58,922 nt of DNA, from assembly GCA_002400845.2 (NCBI GenBank), contig NVRK02000022.1:1-58922 (forward strand). Direction: 5' to 3'. Below, one piece after another: positions 27,415 to 36,191 of the stretch. The position numbers were made by a program, and so were the translations under genes. The notes under the pieces are model-generated. The model worked only from the letters and a program-made list of their open reading frames with translations, did no database searches and was not told where the DNA came from. The stretch comes from Hyphomicrobiales bacterium (GTDB lineage: Bacteria > Pseudomonadota > Alphaproteobacteria > Rhizobiales > Rhizobiaceae). Position 1 is the stretch's first letter. Each line of letters begins with the position of its first letter.

Positions 27415-28401
27415 CTAATTCAAACTGGCAGTGAGTAGCATCAACCCCAACAAAAATACAAATCCTGCTCCAATAATTTCAACCCACTTGTAAAACGCGT
27501 CACTTGCATGTGACGCACCGCTTAATCTAAGGGCAAAGTTTTTTGTAAGCACTGCCATAGTAGCTAACAGCGAAACCATGATCCCAGTTCCAAAAGACAT
27601 TGCAAATACAGCGCCAATGCCAGCAATATAAAGTCCATTTAAAAACGCAAAAGTCAGTACAATCAAAGCGCCTGAACATGGCCTAAGACCAACTGCTAAG
27701 ACTGCTGAATAAGCTTCACTCCAACCAAATCTACGACCCTCCAACATTTTTGGTGATGGCGCATGGCTATGGCCGCAACTTTTACAAACATCATCATGCC
27801 CTAGATGGGTATGGTCGTGTTTATCAACGTGAGCATGTTTATGATGCTGATTATACTGACCACTCTTTTTAAAAAGCTTAGAATACAACATCCATGCCCC
27901 TAAAATAGTAATGCCTAAATAACTAGTTACCTCTAAATAAAATGTAAGATCACCAGACTTCACCCCAAAGCCACGCAAGAATAATAAAAGACAAGAAATT
28001 GCAATAATAGCGGTTAAACCTTGCAGAAATGCCGAAGCAAAAGACAAGGCTATACCTCGCTTAAGAACAATTTCGTTTGCAAGCATGTATGAAGAAATAA
28101 CAGCCTTACCATGCCCAGGACCTGCGGCATGCAACACGCCATACAAAAAGCTTAACCCCACTAAAATAAAGCCACCAGATCCATCTGTTTTAATTTGAGA
28201 TAAAGCATGTGTCATTGCCCTGTAAAATTCTTTTTGCTGATGCTGCACCCAAAATAAAATTGACGCAAACGGCCCTTGAGGTGTGAATATTTTTTCTGGC
28301 GTGCCAATACCCAATGGGTTTTGAGCAATCGCAAAATGCGTGAATAAAAAATAAAACGCTACGATGAATAATAAACTTCTAGCTGGTTTTTGCACAATCA
28401 A
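27415..28401 (-). CDS. NicO/RcnA-type metal efflux membrane protein
   Basis: A 328-residue inner-membrane transporter of the nickel/cobalt NicO family. After a signal-like segment it has about six membrane helices. Motifs include LHAAGPGHGKAVISSYMLA near residue 90, with the family's H-x-x-x-P-G-H-G-K, and VGLRPCSGALIVLTFA near 240. Between helices lies a histidine-rich loop (HHKHAHVDKHDHTHLGHDD) plus CKSCGHSHAP, a likely metal sensor or ligand site. It overlaps the DUF1007 gene by 23 bases. It probably exports nickel, cobalt or zinc, and the choice cannot be read from sequence. Confidence 0.85.
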   Translation of the reverse strand: MIVQKPARSLLFIVAFYFLFTHFAIAQNPLGIGTPEKIFTPQGPFASILFWVQHQQKEFYRAMTHALSQIKTDGSGGFILVGLSFLYGVLHAAGPGHGKAVISSYMLANEIVLKRGIALSFASAFLQGLTAIIAISCLLLFLRGFGVKSGDLTFYLEVTSYLGITILGAWMLYSKLFKKSGQYNQHHKHAHVDKHDHTHLGHDDVCKSCGHSHAPSPKMLEGRRFGWSEAYSAVLAVGLRPCSGALIVLTFAFLNGLYIAGIGAVFAMSFGTGIMVSLLATMAVLTKNFALRLSGASHASDAFYKWVEIIGAGFVFLLGLMLLTASLN

Positions 28402-29041
28402 AATTTACCCACGTTAAATAATCGTCAGATTCAAATATTTCAGGATCATCAGAGCCTTGAAAGGCTTTATCAAACACTTGCGGATTTTGCGCATAAAGCA
28501 CATCAAAGTCGGGACGCACTATCTCGGTTTTACACCCCCCTCCACCTCCACTGACCTCGATAGATTTTTCATCTGCCAGCTCAACAGCCACATAATATGT
28601 TGGGTCACTTATCGATACACTAAAGCTTTTGCCAATCATTTTTTGCGGCGTCTTTAAATCCATCGCCACGATCAGAATCAATTTCCCATCGTCATAGTCA
28701 GCCAAAAAAACCTTAGGGTCTTTAAAATCAACAAATTCCCCATCAACTCTAACGTCGGTAAAATAATCAAACTCTTTCAAATTAGTTTTTATCGTTGAAG
28801 CAATATTTTCCAATTCTGAAACGTCTAGCGCGTTATCCCCATTTTCGTCAAAATCGACAACAATAGAAGCACTAAATATTTCATCAAATCGCCAAACATT
28901 TCTAAGCTCAACTGCGCGACCAGCGTCATCTCTAAACACTTCTAAATTAGCCTCAATAAATACATGAGGATGAGAAAAAGCAGACACACTACTTAAGGAA
29001 AAAAGAATAATACCGAAAAGTACTTTAAATCCACTCGTCAT
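28379..29041 (-). CDS. DUF1007 periplasmic protein, partner of NicO transporter
   Basis: A 220-residue exported protein with a signal peptide (residues 1-21, cleaved before HPHVF). It starts the mature part with HPHVFIEANLEV, the DUF1007 hallmark, whose His residues may bind metal. An EF-hand-like stretch (DFDENGDNALDVSELE) follows. DUF1007 genes are commonly found just before nicO genes. TTG at 29053 is an alternative start; ATG at 29041 gives a better signal peptide. It lies 14 bases after the lysR stop. Confidence 0.85.
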   Translation of the reverse strand: MTSGFKVLFGIILFSLSSVSAFSHPHVFIEANLEVFRDDAGRAVELRNVWRFDEIFSASIVVDFDENGDNALDVSELENIASTIKTNLKEFDYFTDVRVDGEFVDFKDPKVFLADYDDGKLILIVAMDLKTPQKMIGKSFSVSISDPTYYVAVELADEKSIEVSGGGGGCKTEIVRPDFDVLYAQNPQVFDKAFQGSDDPEIFESDDYLTWVNFDCAKTS

Positions 29042-29055
29042 AACAGTTCCCAAAA

Positions 29056-29952
29056 TTACAATTCATTCTCTTTAAAATACTTCGTCATGAAATCAACAAA
29101 CGCCCTAACTTTGGCAGGAACATGTCGCCTATTAGCATACACCACATAATAACCAGCGCTATTCGGCAAATAATCATCTAAAAGGCTAACTAATTTACCT
29201 TCATTAATTTCATCGCGCATAGTAAATTCTGGTATCAACGTAACGCCCAACCCCATTAGTGCAGCAAGCTTGCAAGAAGACGGGCTGTTAATCTCCATAA
29301 TACTTGTTACAGTTTGCGTAATTTCCCCACCATTAGATTCAACAAATTGCCAGTTGTTTTTCTTTCTCAAATTCGTATCCAAAACAACAGGAACATTGGC
29401 AAGATCGCTTGGCGTATTAATGGGAGGGTAGTTTTTTAAAAATTCTGGCGTGCCAACCAACACGCCTTTAAAGGGCGCTAGACGTTTTGCAATTAAAGAC
29501 GAACTGTCGAGCGTTCCAATACGCAAGGCAACATCAAAACCATCTTCAACTAAATCAACAATTTTATCGCTTAAATCTACTTCAACCAGCAAGTCAGGAT
29601 TCTCGCAAGCAAACTTTGCAAACGGCTCTCCAAAACTACGACTGGATACAGCGCTTGGTGCAGTAATACGAAGACGGCCTTTTAATCCTTTTGCAGAATC
29701 GCGAACGCTCTCTTCCATGCTTTCTAATCTAGATAATAAATCAATCGCAGAATCAAGATAAAGCGCACCAGCTTCGGTTAGTGAAAACTGCCTAGTCGTA
29801 CGATTAATTAATAACGCACCAAGTCCATCTTCCAACTCACGCACATATTTAGAAAGCAACGCTTTTGAACGGCCCATTTTGCGTGCCGCGGCTGAATATC
29901 CACCAGCGTCAACAATCTCAACAAAGGCACGCATTCTAACAATTGTGTCCAA
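29056..29952 (-). CDS. LysR-family transcriptional regulator
   Basis: A 298-residue regulator. Residues 1-60 form the winged helix (MRAFVEIVDAGGYSAAARKMGRSKALLSKYVRELE), in the version used by the AaeR/DmlR-like subgroup. The effector domain follows from about 90, with GLKGRLRITAPSAVSSR. It starts with TTG at 29952, preceded by AAAGGAAAG at proper spacing. It sits between the WD40 gene (36 bases upstream) and DUF1007 (14 bases downstream) on one strand, so it may be part of the same transcript and may control the metal-export pair. Confidence 0.88.
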   Translation of the reverse strand: MDTIVRMRAFVEIVDAGGYSAAARKMGRSKALLSKYVRELEDGLGALLINRTTRQFSLTEAGALYLDSAIDLLSRLESMEESVRDSAKGLKGRLRITAPSAVSSRSFGEPFAKFACENPDLLVEVDLSDKIVDLVEDGFDVALRIGTLDSSSLIAKRLAPFKGVLVGTPEFLKNYPPINTPSDLANVPVVLDTNLRKKNNWQFVESNGGEITQTVTSIMEINSPSSCKLAALMGLGVTLIPEFTMRDEINEGKLVSLLDDYLPNSAGYYVVYANRRHVPAKVRAFVDFMTKYFKENEL

Positions 29953-29988
29953 ACCACTTTCCTTTAAATCAAAAACTACCGCTAAAAG

Positions 29989-30975
29989 CTAACCCTCAAT
30001 ATCAATAACACCAGCGTCACCTGCTTCACTGCCAAATGCCAATCGATTCCCATTCTTCTCCCAATTAATCGTAGAGATTGCGCCTTTACCAGCGCGTCGC
30101 AATACAGCGTTTTTATCATCTTCTATGCGAACTGCTAAAATCATACCGTCTTCATAACCAATAGCAACAACATCTTCGTTTGGGTGACAGGCAACACAGG
30201 TAACTAGGGTTTGCCCCATAGCACCCAGCTCTTTAGGCGCTTTGCCCATTGGCCCATCTTTACCACCAAACGGCCACACAATTGCAGCTGGTGCTCCAGA
30301 AGATGCGAGCCATTTACCTTTATTACTCCAAGAAACTGATTTTATTTTTGCAGGATATCCTGTCATACGCATGTGCTTATCATCCGCTGGTCGCCAACCA
30401 TGCAATGCATTTTCTTGCATAGTAGAAACAACATATCTTCCATCTGGTGAATATACGACACCAATATGCGACCCAAGCCATTCTAAAAATTGCGGTGGAT
30501 TTTTTGTGTTTACCCATTTCAAATCAACACCATTATAGCGTGCTAGCGCAATGCGCATGCCTTTGGGTTGGAAAGCAATGCCCTCAATCGTGCGCGTGCA
30601 GTCAAATGGTTTTTGTGATCCATCACTGGTTATCACCATGCCTTGTTTACCCCAACTACAGGCAATTGCACCCGATGGCCCTGTCGCTAAACTGTCAATC
30701 CACTTGCCATTTTGCTCAAATATTTGAGAGGTCCGGCCATCAATATCTAAGCGCTCAACTTTGCCATCTTCACCAGCAGTAATAAGCCCTTTGCCGTCTT
30801 GCGTAAGTGCTGCAGCTAACAATCCGTCATGCGAATTGATAACTTGTTGCCGCTCAGCAAGAATATGAATTTGACCTTCTGCACTTGCAAAAACAGCAGT
30901 TGAACCTAAAAAACCAGCCCATTCAACATAGCCGATATCCCCTGCATCGACCAATAACGGAATAACACTCGCCAT
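29989..30975 (-). CDS. WD40-repeat protein coupled to CobW
   Basis: A 328-residue cytoplasmic beta-propeller with about seven degenerate WD40 repeats (for example GKGLITAGEDGKVERLDIDG, GRYVVSTMQENALHGWRP, GKWLASSGAPAAIVWPF). The frame extends upstream to 31074, but ATG at 30975 shares its first base with the cobW stop (TAATG), so I take that start; it implies coupled translation. WD40 genes next to cobW occur in rhizobial zinc-limitation regulons. No catalytic motif is seen; a scaffold role for the GTPase is the natural guess. Confidence 0.85.
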   Translation of the reverse strand: MASVIPLLVDAGDIGYVEWAGFLGSTAVFASAEGQIHILAERQQVINSHDGLLAAALTQDGKGLITAGEDGKVERLDIDGRTSQIFEQNGKWIDSLATGPSGAIACSWGKQGMVITSDGSQKPFDCTRTIEGIAFQPKGMRIALARYNGVDLKWVNTKNPPQFLEWLGSHIGVVYSPDGRYVVSTMQENALHGWRPADDKHMRMTGYPAKIKSVSWSNKGKWLASSGAPAAIVWPFGGKDGPMGKAPKELGAMGQTLVTCVACHPNEDVVAIGYEDGMILAVRIEDDKNAVLRRAGKGAISTINWEKNGNRLAFGSEAGDAGVIDIEG

Positions 30976-32075
30976 TATAAAGCACAGGCGGCAAAAGTCC
31001 GCTCCAATTTTTCGCGATCCAGGTTTCTGCCAATAAACACAAGTCTCGTTTTGCGTTCCTCGCCCTCTTTCCAAGGACGCTGATGGTCACCTTCCACAAG
31101 CATATGAATGCCTTGAATAACATAACGCTCTTTATCATCTGGAAAAGCAATAATGCCCTTCAAGCGCAATATATTTGGACCATCTGTTTGCGTAATTTTA
31201 TTTACCCAAGGAAAAAACAATTCAGGATTAACTTCACCAGCGGTTAAAGAGACAGTACCAATGGTCGTATCGTGTACGTTACCATCAAGTCCTGCATGGC
31301 TTTTATGATTATGACTTTCATCAGTACAATCAGACCCACATTCTCCATCATGCGAGTGCTCATGTTCGTGACTATGTTCATGACTATGCGCATCTTTACC
31401 CTCTAAAAAATTCGGATCATTTTCTAAGATACGTGTCAGATCAAAAGCACCTTGTTCCAATATTTCTTTTAGATCCACATTGGCTTTTTCAGTTTTAAAA
31501 ATTTTAGCTGAGCCATTAATTTGACGAATAACCGCTTCGACTTTTGCAAGTTCTTCAGGTGTAACCAAATCCGTTTTATTAAGTAAAATCACATCAGCAA
31601 AAGCAATTTGGTCTTCTGCCTCAGGGCTATCTTTTAAACGCAATAGCAAATGCTTGGCATCAGCTAGAGCAACAACACTATCAAGGCGCGCTTTGGTTTT
31701 TACATCATCGTCCATAAAAAACGTTTGCGCCACAGGTGCAGGATCAGCAAGCCCCGTTGTCTCAACAATAATCGCATCAAACCGATCTGGGCGGCGCATT
31801 AAATTTTTAACCACCCGAATCAGATCTCCGCGCACTGTGCAGCAAATACATCCATTATTCATTTCATAAATATCTTCATCGGTTTCAACAATTAGATCAT
31901 TGTCGATACCAATTTCACCAAATTCATTTACGATCACAGCATATTTACGCCCGTGCTTTTCCGACAAAATTCGATTTAATAATGTTGTTTTGCCAGCGCC
32001 AAGGTAGCCTGTTAAAACTGTAACAGGTACTTGTACTGGTGCCCCTGCTTGAACATCTTCTTGAACTTCGCTCAT
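30975..32075 (-). CDS. CobW/COG0523 GTPase, putative zinc metallochaperone
   Basis: A 366-residue G3E GTPase. The P-loop is GYLGAGKTTLLN near residue 22, the metal motif CICC lies in MNNGCICCTVRGDL near 75, and LLNKTDLV is the guanine-specificity motif near 165. A His-rich linker (HSHEHSHEHEHSHD) with GECGSDC follows near 225, then the CobW C-terminal domain (RLKGIIAFPDDKERYVIQGIH). These proteins deliver zinc or related metals to client enzymes during limitation. The double His/Cys linker is consistent with zinc binding. No Zur-like box was evident upstream by eye. Confidence 0.92.
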   Translation of the reverse strand: MSEVQEDVQAGAPVQVPVTVLTGYLGAGKTTLLNRILSEKHGRKYAVIVNEFGEIGIDNDLIVETDEDIYEMNNGCICCTVRGDLIRVVKNLMRRPDRFDAIIVETTGLADPAPVAQTFFMDDDVKTKARLDSVVALADAKHLLLRLKDSPEAEDQIAFADVILLNKTDLVTPEELAKVEAVIRQINGSAKIFKTEKANVDLKEILEQGAFDLTRILENDPNFLEGKDAHSHEHSHEHEHSHDGECGSDCTDESHNHKSHAGLDGNVHDTTIGTVSLTAGEVNPELFFPWVNKITQTDGPNILRLKGIIAFPDDKERYVIQGIHMLVEGDHQRPWKEGEERKTRLVFIGRNLDREKLERTFAACAL

Positions 32076-32200
32076 CTTATCTCACCATATTTTCTATGTT
32101 TTATTTATTGTAATGTGCGGCCCACAAATACTGAAATGCACTACTAAATGTTTCATCTATATATAGCGTTTTACATGCGCAATTGCATCTAGTTTTTAAA

Positions 32201-33013
32201 TTATTGGTCAAAATGTTTTAAATCGAATTTATTCACATCGTCCAAAAGTTTTAACAAACCCTCTACAGATATTGAAAGCAAAGCTTCACCTTTTTCACAG
32301 CTTGCTTTTTTAGCGTTTCCAACAACGCCATTTGGGTTCAAGTCCTGCATTTTCCAGCCAAAACTATGTCGCCCATAAGCACGTAAATATGAAAATTTAT
32401 CAGCAAAGTTAGATTGCGCAGACGCGAAGTCTTCAGCTAATTTCATATTCACTTTATCAGGATTAAGTGCCAACATCACAGATGTTTCAATATCACCACC
32501 ATGAATATCTATTGCCAACTCTTCTTCACTATACATGCCTTTTGGCTTACCAAATCTTGTCCAGCTGGTTGCAACACAAAGCATGTTAAACCTAACACGC
32601 AGTTCGGTCGCAACAATTGTCATTAACGGGGAATTGCCGCCATGTGCATTCAGCAAAACCAATTTTCGAACGCCAAGTGTTGAGAGTTTTTTACCTATCC
32701 CAACCCAGCGCTTAATAGCGTCATCATAGGAAAGGCTTTTGCTTCCCTCAAAATCTAAATGCTCTGGCGAATATCCAATCTGCTCAACTGGCAAAAATGT
32801 AATTTTCTGATTTGCCGCTAATTCTTCACTTAGTCTATCAACAACGCCCTGCGCAATTAGCGTATCTGTTTCAAATGGCAAATGTGGCCCATGCTGTTCA
32901 GTTGCCCCCAAAGGCAAAACAGCAATCCAAGAATTTGGCCCATCACTTGGCGTATTATCAGCCGCTATTAATTCAAAATCCGTTTCTGACCAATTATTTG
33001 GAAGTTTATTCAT
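32201..33013 (-). CDS. Creatininase-family amidohydrolase
   Basis: A 270-residue metal-dependent amidohydrolase of the creatininase family. Metal-ligand motifs are LPLGATEQHGPHLPFETDTL near residue 30 (Glu, His and Asp ligands), NAHGGNSP near 122 and DIHGGDIETS near 170. Besides creatininases the family includes formamide hydrolases of riboflavin and F420 synthesis. It overlaps the 8-oxoguanine deaminase gene by four bases, so it probably acts on a purine-breakdown or other cyclic amide product. The real substrate is unknown. Confidence 0.85.
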   Translation of the reverse strand: MNKLPNNWSETDFELIAADNTPSDGPNSWIAVLPLGATEQHGPHLPFETDTLIAQGVVDRLSEELAANQKITFLPVEQIGYSPEHLDFEGSKSLSYDDAIKRWVGIGKKLSTLGVRKLVLLNAHGGNSPLMTIVATELRVRFNMLCVATSWTRFGKPKGMYSEEELAIDIHGGDIETSVMLALNPDKVNMKLAEDFASAQSNFADKFSYLRAYGRHSFGWKMQDLNPNGVVGNAKKASCEKGEALLSISVEGLLKLLDDVNKFDLKHFDQ

Positions 33014-34374
33014 GTGACAGCGCCCGCTAATTGGCGCGCAATAGCACCGTGTTCAAACCGTATTTTTTCTATATCAACCCCCAAAGGCAAGCCATCTATC
33101 ATTTGCCATTTACCGCCAATCATAACGCGTTCTGCTTTATGCGCTCCGCATAATACAAGTGCTGCAAGCGCGTCCCCTGCACCAGAAAAACGAAGTTCTT
33201 CCAAACTGTATATTGCAATATCGGCCTGCATACCTACAATCAATTTACCAATATCATCGCGCCCAAGACAAGCGGCAGAACCTTGCGTTGCCCAGCGAAA
33301 TGCATCTAAATGCGTAATTTCAGCCGCGCCATATTGCAAGCGATTTATCATCAATGCATGGCGCACACCTTCAATTAAATTAGAACTGTCATTAGAGGCA
33401 GAACCATCAACCCCTAACCCTACAGGACAGCCAGCCGCCTCAAGCTGTTTTGTTTTACACATGCCAGAAGCAAGCACCATGTTAGAAGTTGGGCAATGAC
33501 AAACGCCCACTTTATTCGCACCCAAACGCTTTATTTCATCATCAGTAAAGTGAATACCATGTGCCAACCAAGTACGATCGGTTAGCCAGCCATTTTCTTC
33601 TAAATAATCAACAGGCCGACACCCAAATTTAGAAATGCAATACTCATTTTCATCATGTGTTTCGCCCAAATGTGTATGCAAACGACAATTACATTGCTTT
33701 GCCATTTGTGCCGAATCACGCATCAAATTTGTTGTTACAGAAAATGGCGAACACGGTGCTAGCGCCACTTGAACAAAAGAGCCTTGCGATAAATCATGAT
33801 ATTTAGAAATCACCCGCTCGCAGTCTTTTAAAATTTCATCAGCGGTTTGAACAACACTGTCTGGTGGCAGGCCGCCATCTTTCTGGGACAAATCCATTGA
33901 GCCACGATTAAGGGTTATGCGCATGCCCAAACGTTGCGCTTCTTCCACCTGAATATCCATCGCATCTGCCATGCCTTCAGGAAAAACATAATGGTGGTCA
34001 GAAACTGTTGTGCAGCCAGACATCAACAATTCAGTTAAGGCAAGTCGCGTTGCTAAGCGAAAACTTTTCCGATTTAAAGCCTTGCCCCAAATTGGATAAA
34101 GCGCCTTTAACCAATCAAACAACTCTTTATTGATCGCATCAGGATGCGCCCGCGTTAGGGTTTGATACATATGATGATGCGTATTGATTAATCCTGGAAT
34201 AATAACTTTAGAAGAACAATCAACAACCTCGTCAATATTATCAGGTCGCTCGCCAGCACTTAAAACTTGCACAATTGTTGCACCTTCCACCACAACACCA
34301 CCACTTGAAACGTCACTTGAGCTACTATTCCCAGTCAAAATCGCAAGTGGGTTTTTTAACCAAATTCTGTGCAT
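33010..34374 (-). CDS. 8-oxoguanine deaminase (amidohydrolase superfamily)
   Basis: A 454-residue zinc hydrolase of the cytosine deaminase / TrzN group, most like 8-oxoguanine deaminase, which turns 8-oxoguanine into urate. Metal and substrate motifs in order: PGLINTHHHMYQTLTRA near residue 65, HTHLGET near 235, AHGIHFTD near 272, and VGLGVDGSASNDSSNL near 320 with the catalytic Asp. I set the start at ATG 34374 (MHRIWLKNPLAIL), matching the family's N-terminus. The frame runs on to 34530, with ATG 34416 and TTG 34410 as other candidates, the latter having AGGAG at good spacing. The creatininase gene follows by overlap. Confidence 0.82.
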   Translation of the reverse strand: MHRIWLKNPLAILTGNSSSSDVSSGGVVVEGATIVQVLSAGERPDNIDEVVDCSSKVIIPGLINTHHHMYQTLTRAHPDAINKELFDWLKALYPIWGKALNRKSFRLATRLALTELLMSGCTTVSDHHYVFPEGMADAMDIQVEEAQRLGMRITLNRGSMDLSQKDGGLPPDSVVQTADEILKDCERVISKYHDLSQGSFVQVALAPCSPFSVTTNLMRDSAQMAKQCNCRLHTHLGETHDENEYCISKFGCRPVDYLEENGWLTDRTWLAHGIHFTDDEIKRLGANKVGVCHCPTSNMVLASGMCKTKQLEAAGCPVGLGVDGSASNDSSNLIEGVRHALMINRLQYGAAEITHLDAFRWATQGSAACLGRDDIGKLIVGMQADIAIYSLEELRFSGAGDALAALVLCGAHKAERVMIGGKWQMIDGLPLGVDIEKIRFEHGAIARQLAGAVT

Positions 34375-34549
34375 TTTTTCAGGAATTTTTTTGGACAATT
34401 TTGATGGCAAACTCATCTCCTGCAAATACGGCTTCATAAAACTTACACAAAACCAATTTATTTGATAATGATATGTTTGATGCATAACATTTATTATGCT
34501 TAGCAAAAAAACAAAAGCCAATAGCGACATATAAATTTAGGATTTCATT

Positions 34550-35059
34550 TTGAATAAACTTCGCACTAGCAAAATTTTATTATTAGCAAATGAAATTGAG
34601 AAAAAACGAAAAGAAATCTTAAAAACTTACAAGCTCTCTTTAGGGCAAGAAATATTCTTAAATGCTCTGTTAGAAAAAAAGGGCATGACAATGGGCATGA
34701 TTGGCGAAATAATAAATACGGCCGCGCCCTCAACGACAAAATATGCAACTAAGCTAGAAAACTTAGGCTTTATCACGCGCCAACCTTCAAAACTTGACAG
34801 CCGACATCACAAGGCAAATCTTACCGAAAGCGGCATAGAAACCATAAAAGAGATCAACCAAGCATATGAAGTAATCGATACTAAATTTCACAAAGCATTA
34901 AAAACCAAAGATACTGACAGATTAGAAAGACTCTTGTGGAAATTAACAATAAAGAGTGATGGCAAGTCAGATTCTAAGAAAAAACCTAAAAAAGCTGGGA
35001 AAAACAAAGACTTGAAAAAATCCAAAGAAAAGAAGAAAAAAGAAAAGAACAAAAGCTGA
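34550..35059 (+). CDS. MarR-family regulator with Lys-rich tail
   Basis: A 169-residue protein. Residues 25-125 carry a MarR winged helix (MGMIGEIINTAAPSTTKYATKLENLGFITRQPSKLDSRHHK spans the recognition helix and wing). The last 35 residues are almost wholly Lys with Ser, Glu and Asn (SKKKPKKAGKNKDLKKS). It begins with TTG at 34550, with AGGA seven bases upstream. It is divergent from the 8-oxoguanine deaminase gene, which it may control. The ligand is unknown. Confidence 0.8.
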   Translation: MNKLRTSKILLLANEIEKKRKEILKTYKLSLGQEIFLNALLEKKGMTMGMIGEIINTAAPSTTKYATKLENLGFITRQPSKLDSRHHKANLTESGIETIKEINQAYEVIDTKFHKALKTKDTDRLERLLWKLTIKSDGKSDSKKKPKKAGKNKDLKKSKEKKKKEKNKS

Positions 35060-35114
35060 TTTAAACTTTTCCACTTTTTTGAAATTATCTTTTAAACTTT
35101 TTAAATTTTACTTT

Positions 35115-35159
35115 CCCAACACCCATTCTCCTGCCATAAGTTAAAAAATGGGTGCTGGG
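35115..35159 (+). promoter_or_regulatory. Hairpin covering the ribosome site of the lacI-type gene
   Basis: CCCAACACCCATT (35115-35127) pairs with AATGGGTGCTGGG (35147-35159) with a single A-C mismatch. The 3' arm overlaps GGGAG (35157-35161), the only ribosome site before the TTG start at 35171. It may limit translation or act as an operator. Confidence 0.55.
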
Positions 35160-35170
35160 AGAGTTTTCAA

Positions 35171-36190
35171 TTGGCTAGAAAAATTACACTGTCAACAATT
35201 GCAGAAGATTTGGGCGTATCCACCGCAACAGTTTCACTTGCACTGCGAGACAGCCCTTTAGTTGCAGACATTACCAGAGAAAAAATTAAAGAGGCCGCAG
35301 CTGACGCTGGTTATATTTATAACCGCCGCGCCGCTAGCTTGCGCACTTCAAGGTCTGGCATTGTTGGATTGCTCGTTCCAGATATTATGAACCCATTTTT
35401 CGCTGAGATATTACACGGCATAGAAGAAGAATTGGGCCTAGACCGCCAAACGTTCTTACTTTGCAATCACCGCGACAAAATCGAAACACAAAAACACTTT
35501 GTAGAAACATTGCTGCAATTTGGCGCTGACGGCGTAATCATGTCGCCTGCGATTGATACGTCACCACAAGACATTGCCGCAATGGAAGCAAATGGATTGC
35601 CAGTTGTTTTGGTCGCACGTTGGGTACAAGGCGCTAAAGTGCCTGTCTATCGCGGCGATGATAAAAAAGGCGTCTACATGGTAACCAATCATTTGATTGA
35701 ATTAGGCCATACAAAAATAGCCTTTATTGGCGGCAAGCGCGTTACCTCAACGGGTACCGATCGCCTTGCAGGTTATCTAGCAGCTCTTGAAAACGCTAAT
35801 ATTGAACCCATCGAAAAACTACAATTGGGTTCAGAACGCTCTCGTAAGTCTGGATATGATTCAGTTCGCGAAATGTTCCAAAACGATAAAGAAGCTGCGA
35901 CTGCAATTGTATGTTTTAACGATCTAATTGCGATTGGCGTTTTAAATGGCCTAAATTCATTGGGCATTAAACCTGGCGAAGACATTGCCGTTACAGGCTA
36001 CGATGACATTGCAGAATCTGAAATCACTTCACCTGCATTAACAACCGTATGGAATGGGCAACAAAAAGCCGGACGCCAAGCCGCGCGCGCTATCATGCGT
36101 ATCATCAAGGGTGAAACAGAAATTGAAGATAACAAATTGATTGAGCCAGAATTGCGCATTCGCGAATCTACTTGCCCACCCAAAAAATAA
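35171..36190 (+). CDS. LacI-family transcriptional regulator
   Basis: A 339-residue regulator. The LacI helix-turn-helix spans residues 3-50 (ITLSTIAEDLGVSTATVSLALRDSP). The sugar-binding domain follows with GIVGLLVPDIMNPFFAEILHGIEE near 62, FIGGKRVTSTGTDRLAGYLAAL near 185, and CFNDLIAIGVLNGL near 245. It starts with TTG at 35171. None of its neighbours is an obvious sugar operon, so the target is unclear. Confidence 0.92.
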   Translation: MARKITLSTIAEDLGVSTATVSLALRDSPLVADITREKIKEAAADAGYIYNRRAASLRTSRSGIVGLLVPDIMNPFFAEILHGIEEELGLDRQTFLLCNHRDKIETQKHFVETLLQFGADGVIMSPAIDTSPQDIAAMEANGLPVVLVARWVQGAKVPVYRGDDKKGVYMVTNHLIELGHTKIAFIGGKRVTSTGTDRLAGYLAALENANIEPIEKLQLGSERSRKSGYDSVREMFQNDKEAATAIVCFNDLIAIGVLNGLNSLGIKPGEDIAVTGYDDIAESEITSPALTTVWNGQQKAGRQAARAIMRIIKGETEIEDNKLIEPELRIRESTCPPKK

Positions 36191-36191
36191 T

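Noticed and set aside
30976-31074. Longer WD40 protein overlapping cobW by 100 bases
   Set aside because: The added residues do not match the family, and TAATG coupling at 30975 is a better start.
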